DNA of 64,000 nt from Lysinibacillus xylanilyticus (GCF_001708185.1 NZ_MDDN01000002.1:496001-560000), one strand, 5' to 3'. Shown: positions 18,236 through 26,429, numbered from the stretch's first letter. Program-made: numbers and translations. The notes: generated from the letters alone by a model not told the origin.

Positions 18236-19201
18236 TTAAGCTAGAATTGAGGCTAGCACTGCTTTTTGTGCATGAAGTCTATTTTCTGCTTGCTCAAAGA
18301 TGTAGGAATTTGGGCCATCAATAACAGACGACGCTACTTCTTCTTCACGATGCGCTGGTAAACAGTGCAGGAACATGTAATTCGGCTTTGCGTATGCAAC
18401 AAGTTCATCATTAATTTGGTAACCTGCAAAGTCTTCTAGACGTTTTGCCGTTTCCTCTTCTTGCCCCATTGACGTCCATACATCAGCGTACACTACGTCC
18501 GCATGTAAAACTGCTTCTACAGGATCATTTGTGATTGTAATAGTACTACCATTTGCTGCCGCGATAGCCTGAGCTTTTGCGATCACCTCTGCATCACATT
18601 CATAGCCAACTGGTGTTGCCACTGCCACGTTCATTCCTACATGTGCAGAAGCTACCACTAATGAGTGCGCCACATTGTTGCCATCTCCAACATAGGCAAT
18701 TTTAAGTCCCTTTAGTTCCCCTTTATGTTCAGCGATTGTTTCTAAATCAGCTAAAGCTTGGCATGGGTGATAAATATCCGTTAGTCCATTAATAACAGGT
18801 ATAGATGCATGCTCTGCAAGCTCTTTCACCATAGCATGAGAATTTGCACGAATCATAATACCATCTAAATAGCCTGATAACACATGTGCTGTATCATAAA
18901 TCGATTCACCACGACCAATTTGTAAATCACGCGCATGCATAAACATACCTTTTCCACCTAATTGATTCATGCCTACTTCAAATGAAATACGAGTACGAGT
19001 TGAATGTTTTTCAAAAATCATGCCGAGCGTCTTACCTTCTAGCAGCTTCGGACATTTCTCTTCTTTTGTAATTATTTTCAGCTGTGTTGCTAACTCAACT
19101 AACTGTTGAACTTCTTCACTTGTATAGTCTAGCAAGGTTAGTAGGTCTTTACCTTTTAAGCTAGACACTAACTTTAACTGTACTTCCTCGAGTAATTTCA
19201 T
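18236..19201 (-). CDS. argF: Ornithine carbamoyltransferase
   Basis: Makes citrulline from ornithine and carbamoyl phosphate. The 321-residue sequence holds the carbamoyl-phosphate loop KHSTRTR, the [12 protein letters not shown] motif, [10 protein letters not shown] and the ornithine-binding LHCLPAHR loop. AAGGAG lies 8 nt before the ATG. No other arginine-biosynthesis or arginine-deiminase gene is in the window, so it is an orphan locus here. Biosynthetic (argF) and catabolic (arcB) forms cannot be separated by motifs alone; the lack of arc neighbours favours argF. An ArgR-like site lies upstream. Confidence 0.95.
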   Translation of the reverse strand: MKLLEEVQLKLVSSLKGKDLLTLLDYTSEEVQQLVELATQLKIITKEEKCPKLLEGKTLGMIFEKHSTRTRISFEVGMNQLGGKGMFMHARDLQIGRGESIYDTAHVLSGYLDGIMIRANSHAMVKELAEHASIPVINGLTDIYHPCQALADLETIAEHKGELKGLKIAYVGDGNNVAHSLVVASAHVGMNVAVATPVGYECDAEVIAKAQAIAAANGSTITITNDPVEAVLHADVVYADVWTSMGQEEETAKRLEDFAGYQINDELVAYAKPNYMFLHCLPAHREEEVASSVIDGPNSYIFEQAENRLHAQKAVLASILA

Positions 19202-19246
19202 AGCATTCGCTCCTTATTTCGTTACTGTTGAATCAAGTATAGCATG

Positions 19247-19276
19247 CATAAATATAAAATCAACTGAATTTTTATG
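19247..19276 (-). promoter_or_regulatory. Possible ArgR (AhrC) operator upstream of argF
   Basis: CATAAATATAAAATCAACTG followed by AATTTTTATG has two facing CATAAA-type half sites, resembling ARG boxes, about 45 nt before the argF start. Weak by eye; a footprint or matrix search would be needed to settle it. Confidence 0.35.
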
Positions 19277-19608
19277 TTTATTTTCAAAAATTAGAAATCT
19301 TTCTTGAAATGTGACTAAAATACGAATTATTGAATTTTTATTCATAAATCGAAAAATAACCCTCAACCTCACATTCCAGATAATTGCATTATTGTTATTC
19401 CATTTTTATAATTAAATGTATTGATTATTTTAGTGGTAAAATAAATGGATAAAGAACTAGTACATCTTAGTAAAGAGATTGATAAAAAGATTGCAGAGAA
19501 GTGCTTATCGAGTTAGATACACGAGGATTCTTTGTTTTCAGAAGCAAGTGGAAATGAAGCTTGCTAACCTAATAAAGAGGATTTGTTTCATTTATACTAC
19601 ATATTCTT

Positions 19609-20050
19609 AGCTCATCACATGACATTTATTAAAACAGATGCTATGTATATAAGTTGATTGAAGTGGAGACTGGGCGACTCCTTGGGGATCAGCGATAGAG
19701 GAACGAAGGCTAAGAGCATCACGTCCTGTGATAACGCCTTCGTGACCTACATCGTGTAGGCCCGAGACCCTGTGTTTTCTGTGCGAAAGCGTAGTAGCTT
19801 CAGCAACTGGGTTTTATCTGTGCGAAAGCGAAGCGACAGCAACATTGTTTTATCTGTGCGAAAGTGCAACGACAGCAACATTGTTTTATCTGTGCGAAAG
19901 TGCAACGACAGCAACATTGTTTTATCTGTGCGAAAGTGCAACGACAGCAACATTGTTTTATCTGTGCGAAAGCGTAGTGCTAACGTAGCGGCAGCAACAA
20001 CAAAGTGCCCAGTCGGAACGGAAATCAACCACACGTTATGGTGGTGAGCC
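19609..20050. repeat. Family A hairpin repeat, copy with five tandem 36-bp units
   Basis: Core from GTTGATT (19653) to AATCAAC (20023-20029), with outer arms GCTCATCAC and GTGGTGAGC. Contains a reverse-strand three-helix module: GAAGGC/GCCTTC (19705-19741), ATCAC-GTCCT-GTGAT, and CCTACA-TCG-TGTAGG (19746-19760). The tandem units start at 19811, 19847, 19883, 19919 and 19955. Units two to four are identical to each other and share a variant (GTGCAACG for GCGAAGCG), which points to recent copying of one unit. The rest of 19202-19608 shows no credible gene, only a 22-codon ORF at 19445 with no ribosome site. Confidence 0.85.
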
Positions 20051-20120
20051 ATATTTTTGAAATTACATTCTATTATTCCAGATCAACAGAAAAATAAACG
20101 TTTGTAATGGAGGTATTATT

Positions 20121-21116
20121 GTGGATTTATATGATTTAAAAAAGGACATATTTAAAATTGCTTATCCCTTTATAAAAACTCGCCCAAATGTTGCTTTATC
20201 CATCGGCATTATTGATCAAAACAAAGAAGCTACTTTTACTTTCAATGGCTCTAATTTTATGCTAGAAGAAAAGCCTTATATATATGAGGTTGGGTCCATT
20301 TCTAAAGTTTTTACTACGTCAATCTTAGGTGAAATGCTTCAGGAAGGGAAAGTTCATTTAGAAGATTCTATCGGCAACTATTTTTCTGCACTCCCTGATC
20401 ATCACCCCGTGACGCTAAAACGTCTAGCAAATCATACATCAGGTCTGCCAGGTATAGGTGTGCTTAAGAATATTTACAATCTTTTTGACACTCAAACACC
20501 TCGTGATCCTTTTTGCCAATATTCACTGGACGAGACGATACATTATTTTAAAACACATACAAATGAGCCAAAAGTTAAGTTTAGATATTCAAATGTAGGC
20601 ATGGGGCTTTTAGGGAATATTTTAGCCAATACGCTACATACTGATTTTGAAACAGCTATCAAACAAAGATTAACAGATCCTTTAGAATTACAAAGTACAT
20701 TTATTTCTATCCCTCCCGATAAAAAGGAGGCGATATTACAAGGATATGGTATCCGAGGGCATAAAAAGCCTCCTCTCCACATGAATAACTTTATGGCAGC
20801 AGGGGCAATCCGTTCAACGGTTGATGATCTATTAAAATTTATGAAAGCTCATTTAAGCGATGAAAATTTAGGTTATACATTCACACACCAAGCTACTGAA
20901 ACTATTTCAAAAGATTTAAGTATTGGTTTAGGATGGCTTCTTGAGGACGGTATTATTTGGCATAACGGTTCAACAAAAGGCTTCTCTAGTTATTTGGGGT
21001 TTGATAAAGCACAGCAAACAGGGGTCGTTGTTCTATCCAATTATCGATCCAATATATTGACAATAAATCCTGGACAAATTGGTAGAGATATATTAAAGCT
21101 TTTACAAGATGAATAG
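20121..21116 (+). CDS. Serine beta-lactamase-fold hydrolase (class C / peptidase S12 family)
   Basis: 331 residues. It keeps the three active-site elements of the fold: S59-I-S-K62 (EVGSISK), Y156-S-N158 (RYSNVG) and H281-N-G283 (WHNGSTKG). There is no signal peptide or membrane anchor, so it is probably cytoplasmic, and a role as a penicillin-destroying enzyme is unproven. Such proteins also include esterases and D-amino-acid peptidases. GTG start with GGAGG 8 nt ahead. Monocistronic, next to a large family A repeat. Confidence 0.85.
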   Translation: MDLYDLKKDIFKIAYPFIKTRPNVALSIGIIDQNKEATFTFNGSNFMLEEKPYIYEVGSISKVFTTSILGEMLQEGKVHLEDSIGNYFSALPDHHPVTLKRLANHTSGLPGIGVLKNIYNLFDTQTPRDPFCQYSLDETIHYFKTHTNEPKVKFRYSNVGMGLLGNILANTLHTDFETAIKQRLTDPLELQSTFISIPPDKKEAILQGYGIRGHKKPPLHMNNFMAAGAIRSTVDDLLKFMKAHLSDENLGYTFTHQATETISKDLSIGLGWLLEDGIIWHNGSTKGFSSYLGFDKAQQTGVVVLSNYRSNILTINPGQIGRDILKLLQDE

Positions 21117-21185
21117 ATACTTTATCTGAATACAAAATGAAATTCTTCGCTTTTCATTTTTATCATGAGATCGACATAAAAATAC

Positions 21186-21217
21186 AAAACAGCCCTCAAA
21201 CAAAAGAGGGCTGTTTT
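21186..21217. terminator. Terminator between beta-lactamase-like gene and the helical gene pair
   Basis: Perfect stem AAAACAGCCCTC/GAGGGCTGTTTT with an 8-nt loop, A-rich and T-rich on the two sides. It can stop both convergent units. Confidence 0.88.
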
Positions 21218-21296
21218 ACTTATAATGCTTAATTTATTCACTGCATCACAGTTTAATTGTTGATTTTAATAACTTACAACAAATATTCAAATCACT

Positions 21297-21617
21297 TTAC
21301 CAACCGCCACGATTCTGAATTTCGTCTGTTTTAGAATCAATGTTACGTGCAAATTCTTTCACTTTTTGTACAGAATCATCAATTTGACGCTTCGTTGTTT
21401 GAATGCGATTTGCTATGCTAATCAATTGCGAAGGTTCTGGTGGGCTTGGCTGATTCGCAAGCATCATCAATTCTTGTTGAATACCTTCGAAATTAATGCC
21501 AGCATTTGTAATCATGTCACAAGCTAAAGTGATTTGAGAAGCAGTGTGGTCTACTGAATCGGCAACTCGCTGATTGTTATTCCAATTCGTGCGGCCTCCA
21601 CCCATATATGAATTCAT
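21297..21617 (-). CDS. Unknown small helical protein, second gene of a pair
   Basis: 106 residues and not recognised. The N terminus MNSYMGGGRTNWNNNQRVAD is Gly/Asn rich and probably flexible. The rest is mostly predicted helix, with a Pro-rich break QPSPPEPSQ at about 55-63 and heptad-like spacing in the C-terminal half (TTKRQIDDSVQKVKEFARNI). One cysteine. No signal peptide or membrane helix. It starts 12 bp after the preceding gene with a GGGGGAAC site, so the two are surely cotranscribed and may bind each other. Resemblance to small helical secretion (WXG100/LXG partner) proteins was considered, but no WXG motif is present. Confidence 0.75.
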   Translation of the reverse strand: MNSYMGGGRTNWNNNQRVADSVDHTASQITLACDMITNAGINFEGIQQELMMLANQPSPPEPSQLISIANRIQTTKRQIDDSVQKVKEFARNIDSKTDEIQNRGGW

Positions 21618-21629
21618 CTGGCGTTCCCC

Positions 21630-22046
21630 CTATCCTTGTAGCTTATCTGTTAACTCATCAATTTCAGTAATTTTTTTGTTAACACCGTCAGTAAAAGAAT
21701 CAATTTCATCCGTTAATTTATCAACATCTTTTACGTTGCGTTGAACTTCGGCTAAGTTATTTAATGCATTTTGCACTTTACCAGTAATACCCATAGCTAC
21801 GCTTTCTAACATCGCTTTTACATGAGGTGGCGCATCTTGGCCAACTTGCGCTAGCAACATATCAACTTGTGGCTGAATTTCAGTCAATGTAGTTTGAGCG
21901 TTAATTAATTCGCGTGAACAAGAATTCAATTCATTGTCGATTTTGTCTGAAGAACGGTCAATGTTCGCTTGAACATCCTTGATTTCACCTAACACCTTGT
22001 CAATTTTGTTGCCAACTTCTCTTGCGGTAGATTTACTAATAATCAT
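21630..22046 (-). CDS. Unknown acidic coiled-coil protein, first gene of a pair
   Basis: 138 residues and not recognised. Nearly all helix and coiled coil, with regular hydrophobic spacing (KIDKVLGEIKDVQANIDRSS near the start; VDKLTDEIDSFTDGV and ITEIDELTDKLQG at the end). The middle part GQDAPPHVKAMLESVAMGIT breaks the two long helices, which suggests a helical hairpin. It is acidic overall. One cysteine, no signal peptide, no membrane segment. AGGAGGAAC lies about 9 nt before the ATG. It lies between ysdC and a beta-lactamase-like gene, where B. subtilis has no counterpart that I recall. Confidence 0.78.
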   Translation of the reverse strand: MIISKSTAREVGNKIDKVLGEIKDVQANIDRSSDKIDNELNSCSRELINAQTTLTEIQPQVDMLLAQVGQDAPPHVKAMLESVAMGITGKVQNALNNLAEVQRNVKDVDKLTDEIDSFTDGVNKKITEIDELTDKLQG

Positions 22047-22173
22047 AATTGCAAGTTCCTCCTAGAAAAAAATATGTTTATTCATATATATTACCAAAAA
22101 ACTCTTATTCTTCCTAGCACTATTATCCAATTAGTAAGACAGATATATTTCTTAGGTCTAACCAATGCGAAAA

Positions 22174-22199
22174 GCCTCCTAACATCCTAGTTAGAAGGC
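22174..22199 (-). terminator. Probable terminator after ysdC
   Basis: Stem GCCTTCTAAC/GTTAGGAGGC with one mismatch on the minus strand, followed by TTTTCGC, 36 nt after the M42 peptidase stop codon. Confidence 0.6.
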
Positions 22200-22234
22200 A
22201 AAAATAATAGTTCAATTTAGTTCTTTATACTAAA

Positions 22235-23323
22235 TTAGTCGAAAATAATCTTATTCACTGCATCACGGTCTAATTTTTTAATAACTTCTACCACTAATTT
22301 TACAGCATTATCATAATCGTCACGATGTAAAATACCTGCATGTGAATGGATATAGCGTGTAGCTATACCGATTGATAGTGCTGGCACTCCATTAGCAGTA
22401 ATGTGCATTGAGCCAGCATCTGTACCGCCACCAGCCATTGCTTCGAATTGGTATGGAATATTATTATCATCTGCTACATCTAATACAAATTCACGTAAGC
22501 CACGGTGTGATACCATTGAGGCATCGTAGACAACAATTTGTGGACCAGCGCCCATTTTACTAGTTGATTCCTTCGCAGTTACTCCTGGTGTGTCTCCTGC
22601 TACACCTACATCGACAGCAAAGCCAATGTCTGGTTGGATTTTATGCGTAGCAGTTTTCGCACCACGAAGCCCTACTTCCTCTTGTACGTTCCCTACAGAA
22701 TAAAGAATATTAGGATGCTTTTCATTTTTCAAAGCTTTCATAACATCTATTGCAATTGCACAACCAATACGGTTATCCCACGCTTTTGCTAATAGATACT
22801 TTTCGTTTTTCATCACGTTAAATTCAAAATATGGTGTGACCATATCGCCAGGACGTACGCCCCATTCAAGCACTTCATCTTTTGAAGCTGCACCAACATC
22901 GATAAACATATCTTTAATGTCTACCACTTTGTTACGCACATCTGCTGGTAAAATATGAGGTGGTTTTGAACCAATAACCCCAATAATTTCATCGCCTTTA
23001 CGTGTTGTAATTGTTACACGCTGCGCAAGCATAACCTGGCTCCACCAACCGCCTACAGTTTGGAATTTGATGAACCCTTTGTCATCGATTTGAGTAACCA
23101 TAAAGCCTACTTCATCTAAATGACCGGCAACCATAATTTTAGGACCATTTTCATCGCCAACTTTTTTAGCAATGACGCTCCCTAAATTATCTGTTTCAAC
23201 TGAGTCTGCAAATGGTGCAATGTATTTTTTCATAACCTCACGTGGTGCACGTTCATTACCTGCAATACCATTCGCATCCGTTAAATCTTTAAACATTTGT
23301 AATGTTGGATCTAGTTGTGTCAT
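22235..23323 (-). CDS. ysdC: M42 family metallo-aminopeptidase (YsdC-like)
   Basis: Cytoplasmic dinuclear metal aminopeptidase, usually a tetrahedral complex that trims peptides. 362 residues. Metal and catalytic segments are visible in order: [10 protein letters not shown] (His, Asp), AWDNRIGCA (bridging Asp), [11 protein letters not shown] (Glu pair), [10 protein letters not shown] (Asp) and the C-terminal IHSHAG (His). The PDZ-like insertion between about 70 and 170 is present. Older annotations call this family endoglucanase or glutamyl aminopeptidase. It lies in the ysdC-ysdB-ysdA order of B. subtilis. Confidence 0.93.
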   Translation of the reverse strand: MTQLDPTLQMFKDLTDANGIAGNERAPREVMKKYIAPFADSVETDNLGSVIAKKVGDENGPKIMVAGHLDEVGFMVTQIDDKGFIKFQTVGGWWSQVMLAQRVTITTRKGDEIIGVIGSKPPHILPADVRNKVVDIKDMFIDVGAASKDEVLEWGVRPGDMVTPYFEFNVMKNEKYLLAKAWDNRIGCAIAIDVMKALKNEKHPNILYSVGNVQEEVGLRGAKTATHKIQPDIGFAVDVGVAGDTPGVTAKESTSKMGAGPQIVVYDASMVSHRGLREFVLDVADDNNIPYQFEAMAGGGTDAGSMHITANGVPALSIGIATRYIHSHAGILHRDDYDNAVKLVVEVIKKLDRDAVNKIIFD

Positions 23324-23418
23324 CCTTTTGCCTCCTGCTCCTTGTATCCCCTCTATTATACTTCGTTTACCGAAATATTCCTAGCCTAAATCGTCTGAAA
23401 ATTGGTGTATTTCTTACT

Positions 23419-23904
23419 TTAATATCCCGAACGCTGACGATTATAATTCTCTTCGTTTTTCTCTATATAGGCCCCAACAACGTCCTCAAACGTAAAACCT
23501 AGATTGTACGCAAGTAATCCATAGCATTGCCAAATAGCTAAATAACTATCCTCTGTTGGCTGACTAATAAACGTTAAAATATAGTCCTGTGTCATTAAAA
23601 ATGTCTCTGTTAAATCTCGCTTCTCTTCAATTACTGGCCATTTTTCTATCGCTGTAAAACCTTTTAATAGGCCAAGTGATAATATAAAATGAATAGAATC
23701 CACATATTCCTCTAAAATCACATCACGCTCTGAGGGTCCCTTTGTGCTCCAAAACTTAAAGCAACGAGTTTCATTAGCAAGTTCGGCCAGCTCTACCATT
23801 AATGCTAAACCTTTTTCTTTAAATACATCACGATCAATTTTTTGTGTTTTTTCGATGAAATCATCAAGCTCTTTCTGCATTTTAAACAAATGTTGTAAAT
23901 TCAT
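23419..23904 (-). CDS. Dimeric all-alpha dUTPase (dUTP diphosphatase, MazG-like)
   Basis: 161 residues that fit the dimeric dUTPase family of Firmicutes and their phages, which hydrolyse dUTP to dUMP to keep uracil out of DNA. The metal-binding pattern is visible: ELAELANETR (E-x3-E type) in helix 2 and EEYVDSIHFILSLG (E-x3-D) in helix 4, with FKFWSTKG between. A weak purine-rich site precedes the ATG. Inserted between ysdC and ysdB compared with B. subtilis. Confidence 0.9.
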   Translation of the reverse strand: MNLQHLFKMQKELDDFIEKTQKIDRDVFKEKGLALMVELAELANETRCFKFWSTKGPSERDVILEEYVDSIHFILSLGLLKGFTAIEKWPVIEEKRDLTETFLMTQDYILTFISQPTEDSYLAIWQCYGLLAYNLGFTFEDVVGAYIEKNEENYNRQRSGY

Positions 23905-23942
23905 TTTTTTCTCCTAAATTTCTTAAAATTATTTATAAAAAG

Positions 23943-23969
23943 TGAAACTAATTGCCCCCTTCAATCGTA
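23943..23969 (+). promoter_or_regulatory. Sigma-W-type promoter of ysdB
   Basis: TGAAAC (23943-23948), 17 bp, then CGTA (23966-23969). This fits the known sigma-W pattern TGAAAC-N16/17-CGTA, and ysdB of B. subtilis belongs to the sigma-W regulon. It lies about 40 bp before the ysdB start. Confidence 0.8.
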
Positions 23970-24007
23970 TAGGAGGGAATAACCTTTCTTCAAGGGGGAA
24001 ATTGAAA

Positions 24008-24400
24008 ATGTTGCCATTACTTATTCGACTTGCTGTTATTGCGCTTATTATCTATGTATTTTATAAAGCGATTCGTTATATAACCGATCCTAAGCGAAAA
24101 CTTGATGAAGCCTATGAAAGAGGCCACTATTATTTTTATGATGACGTCAAAAATGTCCGAAAAAATTTCTTTATCTCTTATAAGGGTGCTCTTTTCGAAG
24201 GTGAAAAATACCTTGGTACTACTGATGATGCCTTTGAAGTTGTTACGATTTTTGTTGGCGCCCGTGACGCCGCTAAACTGCAAGGTTTTTCGAAAAAAGA
24301 CTTTGAATACCTCCAGCAGGAAATCCTATTGAACTATCCAAGCGCAAAAATAAACTGGAAACAACCCATTGAAAAGCTTATGCACAACACATCCTCTTGA
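24008..24400 (+). CDS. ysdB: Sigma-W pathway protein YsdB
   Basis: 130 residues. A single N-terminal membrane helix LLIRLAVIALIIYVFYKAIR is followed by a cytoplasmic domain with KRKLDEAYERGHYYFYDD and a C-terminal basic-aromatic part. The longer frame from 23942 would start inside the -35 box of the promoter, so the ATG at 24008, after AAGGGGGAAATTG, is used. YsdB belongs to the cell-envelope stress response; its biochemical role is not settled. Confidence 0.88.
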   Translation: MLPLLIRLAVIALIIYVFYKAIRYITDPKRKLDEAYERGHYYFYDDVKNVRKNFFISYKGALFEGEKYLGTTDDAFEVVTIFVGARDAAKLQGFSKKDFEYLQQEILLNYPSAKINWKQPIEKLMHNTSS

Positions 24401-24411
24401 TGAGGATGTGT
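24387..24411 (+). terminator. Terminator after ysdB
   Basis: Stem ACACATCCTC/GAGGATGTGT with a 5-nt loop, then TTTT. The left arm overlaps the last codons and stop of ysdB. Confidence 0.85.
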
Positions 24412-24440
24412 TTTTAATATATCGCAACATTTTTTACGAT

Positions 24441-24524
24441 TTATCGGAAACATTTTAGGCTTTATCGGAATATTTTCGAGATTTATCGGAAACTTTTTAA
24501 GTTTTATCGGAATATTTTTGCGTT
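24441..24524. repeat. Four tandem 21-bp units (TTATCGGAA repeats)
   Basis: Units begin at 24441, 24462, 24483 and 24504, each TTATCGGAA plus 12 A/T-rich bases; a degenerate unit precedes them at about 24420. The 21-bp period keeps frame, so the minus strand shows 7-residue repeats of the type NIPIKLK/KFPINLE, but no ribosome site or start fits a gene. Odd and even units are more alike to each other (GGAAAC versus GGAATA), hinting at a 42-bp ancestor. Confidence 0.8.
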
Positions 24525-24527
24525 TTT

Positions 24528-24788
24528 TCACCAGATTTGTACGATGATAAAAATTTGAATAGCTGCTAGTAACGGGAATCCAAATGCAAAACTGTTATGG
24601 CGTGTTTTATGACGGAATAAATACATCCCTAGTACGCCACCTACTGCACCACCAGCAATTGCTAATGTAAATAACGTACGTTCAGCAATACGCCATTCAT
24701 GCTTTTTCGCTTTTGATTTATCCAAGCCCATCATCACGAGCAGAACTATAGAAACAACTGCCATATAGGCCAATAATGCTTGCGCCAT
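24528..24788 (-). CDS. ysdA: DUF1294 membrane protein YsdA
   Basis: 86 residues, with an N-terminal hydrophobic helix (LLAYMAVVSIVLLVMMGL), a polar centre with DKSKAKKHEWRIAERTL, a glycine-rich turn GGAVGGVLGMYLFRHKTRH, and a C-terminal hydrophobic helix. These are the DUF1294 hallmarks (D-K-x2-A and R-HKT-x-H). Conserved position downstream of rplT in Bacillales. Function unknown. Confidence 0.9.
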   Translation of the reverse strand: MAQALLAYMAVVSIVLLVMMGLDKSKAKKHEWRIAERTLFTLAIAGGAVGGVLGMYLFRHKTRHNSFAFGFPLLAAIQIFIIVQIW

Positions 24789-24833
24789 TGAGTACTCCTT
24801 TATTTTTATTATTTACTACTACTCTAACACAAA

Positions 24834-24865
24834 AAAAGACTGACGGATAAGTCCATCAGTCTTTT
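24834..24865. terminator. Terminator of the infC-rpmI-rplT operon
   Basis: Stem AAAAGACTGACGGA/TCCATCAGTCTTTT with one mismatch, flanked by an A-run and T-rich bases. It lies 63 nt after the rplT stop. Confidence 0.8.
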
Positions 24866-24875
24866 AAGAAATTTT

Positions 24876-24900
24876 GCACCTGTCGCTTCGCTTTCGGTGC
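24876..24900 (-). repeat. Solo GCGAAAGC-type unit inside a 5-bp clamp
   Basis: Minus strand reads GCACC-GAAAGCGAAGCGACAG-GTGC, where GCACC pairs with GGTGC. The inside is the core of the 36-bp units found elsewhere. It sits in the rplT 3' UTR, before the terminator. Confidence 0.55.
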
Positions 24901-24927
24901 TGAAATAATTTTTAACTTCGTCAAAAA

Positions 24928-25287
24928 TTATTTAGCTACTGCTTTTTTAGCAGATTCAGCTAATTGAGTGAATGCTGCTGCATCAGTTACAGCTAGGTCA
25001 GCTAACATTTTACGGTTAACTTCGATACCAGCAACTTTTAAACCGTGCATTAAGCGGCTGTATGAAAGACCGTTCATGCGAGCAGCTGCGTTGATACGAG
25101 TGATCCATAATTTACGGAAATCACGTTTTTTCTGACGACGGTCACGGTATGCATATTGACCTGACTTCATCACTGCTTGGTTAGCAACTTTATATAATGT
25201 ATGTTTAGAACCGTAGTAACCTTTAGCTAATTTCAATACTTTTTTACGACGTTTGCGCGTCACTGTTCCGCCTTTTACGCGTGGCAT
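24928..25287 (-). CDS. rplT: 50S ribosomal protein L20
   Basis: 119 residues. N-terminal basic extension [20 protein letters not shown] and the [20 protein letters not shown] signature are diagnostic. L20 binds 23S rRNA and, in Bacillales, also the L20 leader RNA ahead of infC to shut down its own operon. Third gene of infC-rpmI-rplT. Confidence 0.98.
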   Translation of the reverse strand: MPRVKGGTVTRKRRKKVLKLAKGYYGSKHTLYKVANQAVMKSGQYAYRDRRQKKRDFRKLWITRINAAARMNGLSYSRLMHGLKVAGIEVNRKMLADLAVTDAAAFTQLAESAKKAVAK

Positions 25288-25348
25288 ATGAATTACCTCC
25301 TGCTTTTCATTTAAAAATGAATGTTAGTATTTTGTTTGTGTAGTCAAA

Positions 25349-25549
25349 TTATTTCATGTAAACAAGTAATGATTTGATGCGTTTGAAGTCACCAGATGAA
25401 ACGATGTTTGCTTTACGTAGGTGACGTTTTTGTTTTGTAGATTTGTTTGCGAATAAGTGGCTTCCATAAGCACGGTCATATTTTAATTTACCTGAACCCG
25501 TTTTTTTGAAACGTTTCGCAGCTCCACGGTGAGTTTTCATTTTTGGCAT
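25349..25549 (-). CDS. rpmI: 50S ribosomal protein L35
   Basis: 66 residues with [20 protein letters not shown], the classic L35 N terminus, and the LRKA pattern in the C-terminal half. AGGAGG lies ahead of the ATG. Middle gene of the operon. Confidence 0.98.
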   Translation of the reverse strand: MPKMKTHRGAAKRFKKTGSGKLKYDRAYGSHLFANKSTKQKRHLRKANIVSSGDFKRIKSLLVYMK

Positions 25550-25580
25550 GTCGAATTCCTCCTAAACTGTTCGTCTAATA

Positions 25581-26096
25581 TTATTTCTCGTTCTTTGGTT
25601 GAAGAACTAAGAACATGCTTCGGCCTTCCATCTTCGGTTTTTGTTCAACCGTCGATACTTCAGCACAAGCTTCAGCAAAACGATCTAATACACGTTGACC
25701 AATGTCTTTGTGTGTAATCGCACGACCTTTGAAACGTAGGCTACATTTTACTTTATCGCCTTTTTCAAGGAATTTAATCGCATTACGTAGCTTCGTTTGG
25801 AAATCATGCTCATCGATTGTTGGGCTCAGACGAACCTCTTTCATTACGATGACCTTTTGATTTTTACGAATTTCACGGTCTTTCTTTTGCTGTTCAAACT
25901 TAAATTTACCATAGTCCATGATACGAGCGACTGGCGGCTTGGCTTGAGGGGCCACAAGGACAAGATCCAAGTTTACACGAGTGGCGATTTCTAGCGCTTC
26001 GTTACGTGTCTTTACACCAAGCTGGTCACCATTGTGATCGATTAATCGAAGTTCACGTGCGCGAATGCCTTCGTTTACATACATGTCTTTGCTAAT
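25581..26096 (-). CDS. infC: Translation initiation factor IF-3, AUU start
   Basis: IF3 binds the 30S subunit and checks initiator tRNA and start codon. The first ATG (26084) would give [11 protein letters not shown], but GGAGGTGG (26102-26109) is correctly spaced for the ATT at 26096, giving (M)[15 protein letters not shown], which matches the B. subtilis protein start. AUU starts on infC are known to allow autoregulation, because IF3 rejects them. Two-domain protein of 171 residues, with a linker rich in Lys/Arg (about 78-95) and [11 protein letters not shown] in the C domain. First gene of the operon, under the L20 leader. Confidence 0.93.
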   Translation of the reverse strand: MSKDMYVNEGIRARELRLIDHNGDQLGVKTRNEALEIATRVNLDLVLVAPQAKPPVARIMDYGKFKFEQQKKDREIRKNQKVIVMKEVRLSPTIDEHDFQTKLRNAIKFLEKGDKVKCSLRFKGRAITHKDIGQRVLDRFAEACAEVSTVEQKPKMEGRSMFLVLQPKNEK

Positions 26097-26169
26097 AGTA
26101 ATCCACCTCCAAGTAGTTGTCGCGAATACATGGTTTGGGCAAAGCCTTGCCCGGTTGAACGGTACATCC

Positions 26170-26335
26170 TCTTGTCATGTCCATAAAAAAAGGACGGACA
26201 CTTGAAGATGTCCGCCCGCTATATGTGCATGCGCAAGTCAGCGCAAAACAATTCAACGTGTCATACCTGTTCACAGCCTAAAAGCGTTGTATCAGGTGAG
26301 AAGCGGGCAGCCTCTACTTCAACCACAAACTTTGT
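26170..26335 (-). ncRNA. L20 leader (ribosomal protein autoregulatory RNA)
   Basis: Minus strand shows GGCTGCCCGCTTCTCACCTG, then a GGTATGACACGTTGAATTG segment, and then GCGGGCGGACATC-TTCAA-GTGTCCGTCC with a seven-T run (26183-26217). The first GCCCGC can pair with GCGGGC. This is the layout of the Bacillus L20 leader: L20 binding lets the terminator form and stops infC-rpmI-rplT transcription. Confidence 0.9.
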
Positions 26336-26429
26336 ATTCATTAACCTTAACTATATTAACATGTACTTCATAAGCTGTCAAATGTTTATTTAAATTATTT
26401 CTAATAAAATAACCTAAAAACTTTTAATC

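Noticed and set aside
17923..18324. 133-codon frame between the GlcD-like gene and argF
   Set aside because: It crosses two terminators and runs antisense into argF, with no ribosome site and odd composition.
19445..19518. Short frame MDKELVHLSKEIDKKI after 19445
   Set aside because: Only about 22 codons with a stop and no ribosome site; too short to support as a gene.
19811..19990. CRISPR-like array
   Set aside because: Units abut directly with no unique spacers, and no cas gene is near. It is a plain tandem repeat.
19772..20047. Open frames on both strands across the 19.8 kb repeat
   Set aside because: They are a by-product of 36-bp tandem units; start regions lie inside the repeat, and both strands are open at once.
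20121..21116. Antibiotic-resistance beta-lactamase
   Set aside because: The fold and active-site motifs are present but there is no export signal, so resistance is not supported; described as a serine hydrolase of that fold.
24334..24531. 65-codon frame made of seven-residue repeats
   Set aside because: Comes from the 21-bp tandem units; no ribosome site, and antisense to the ysdB end.
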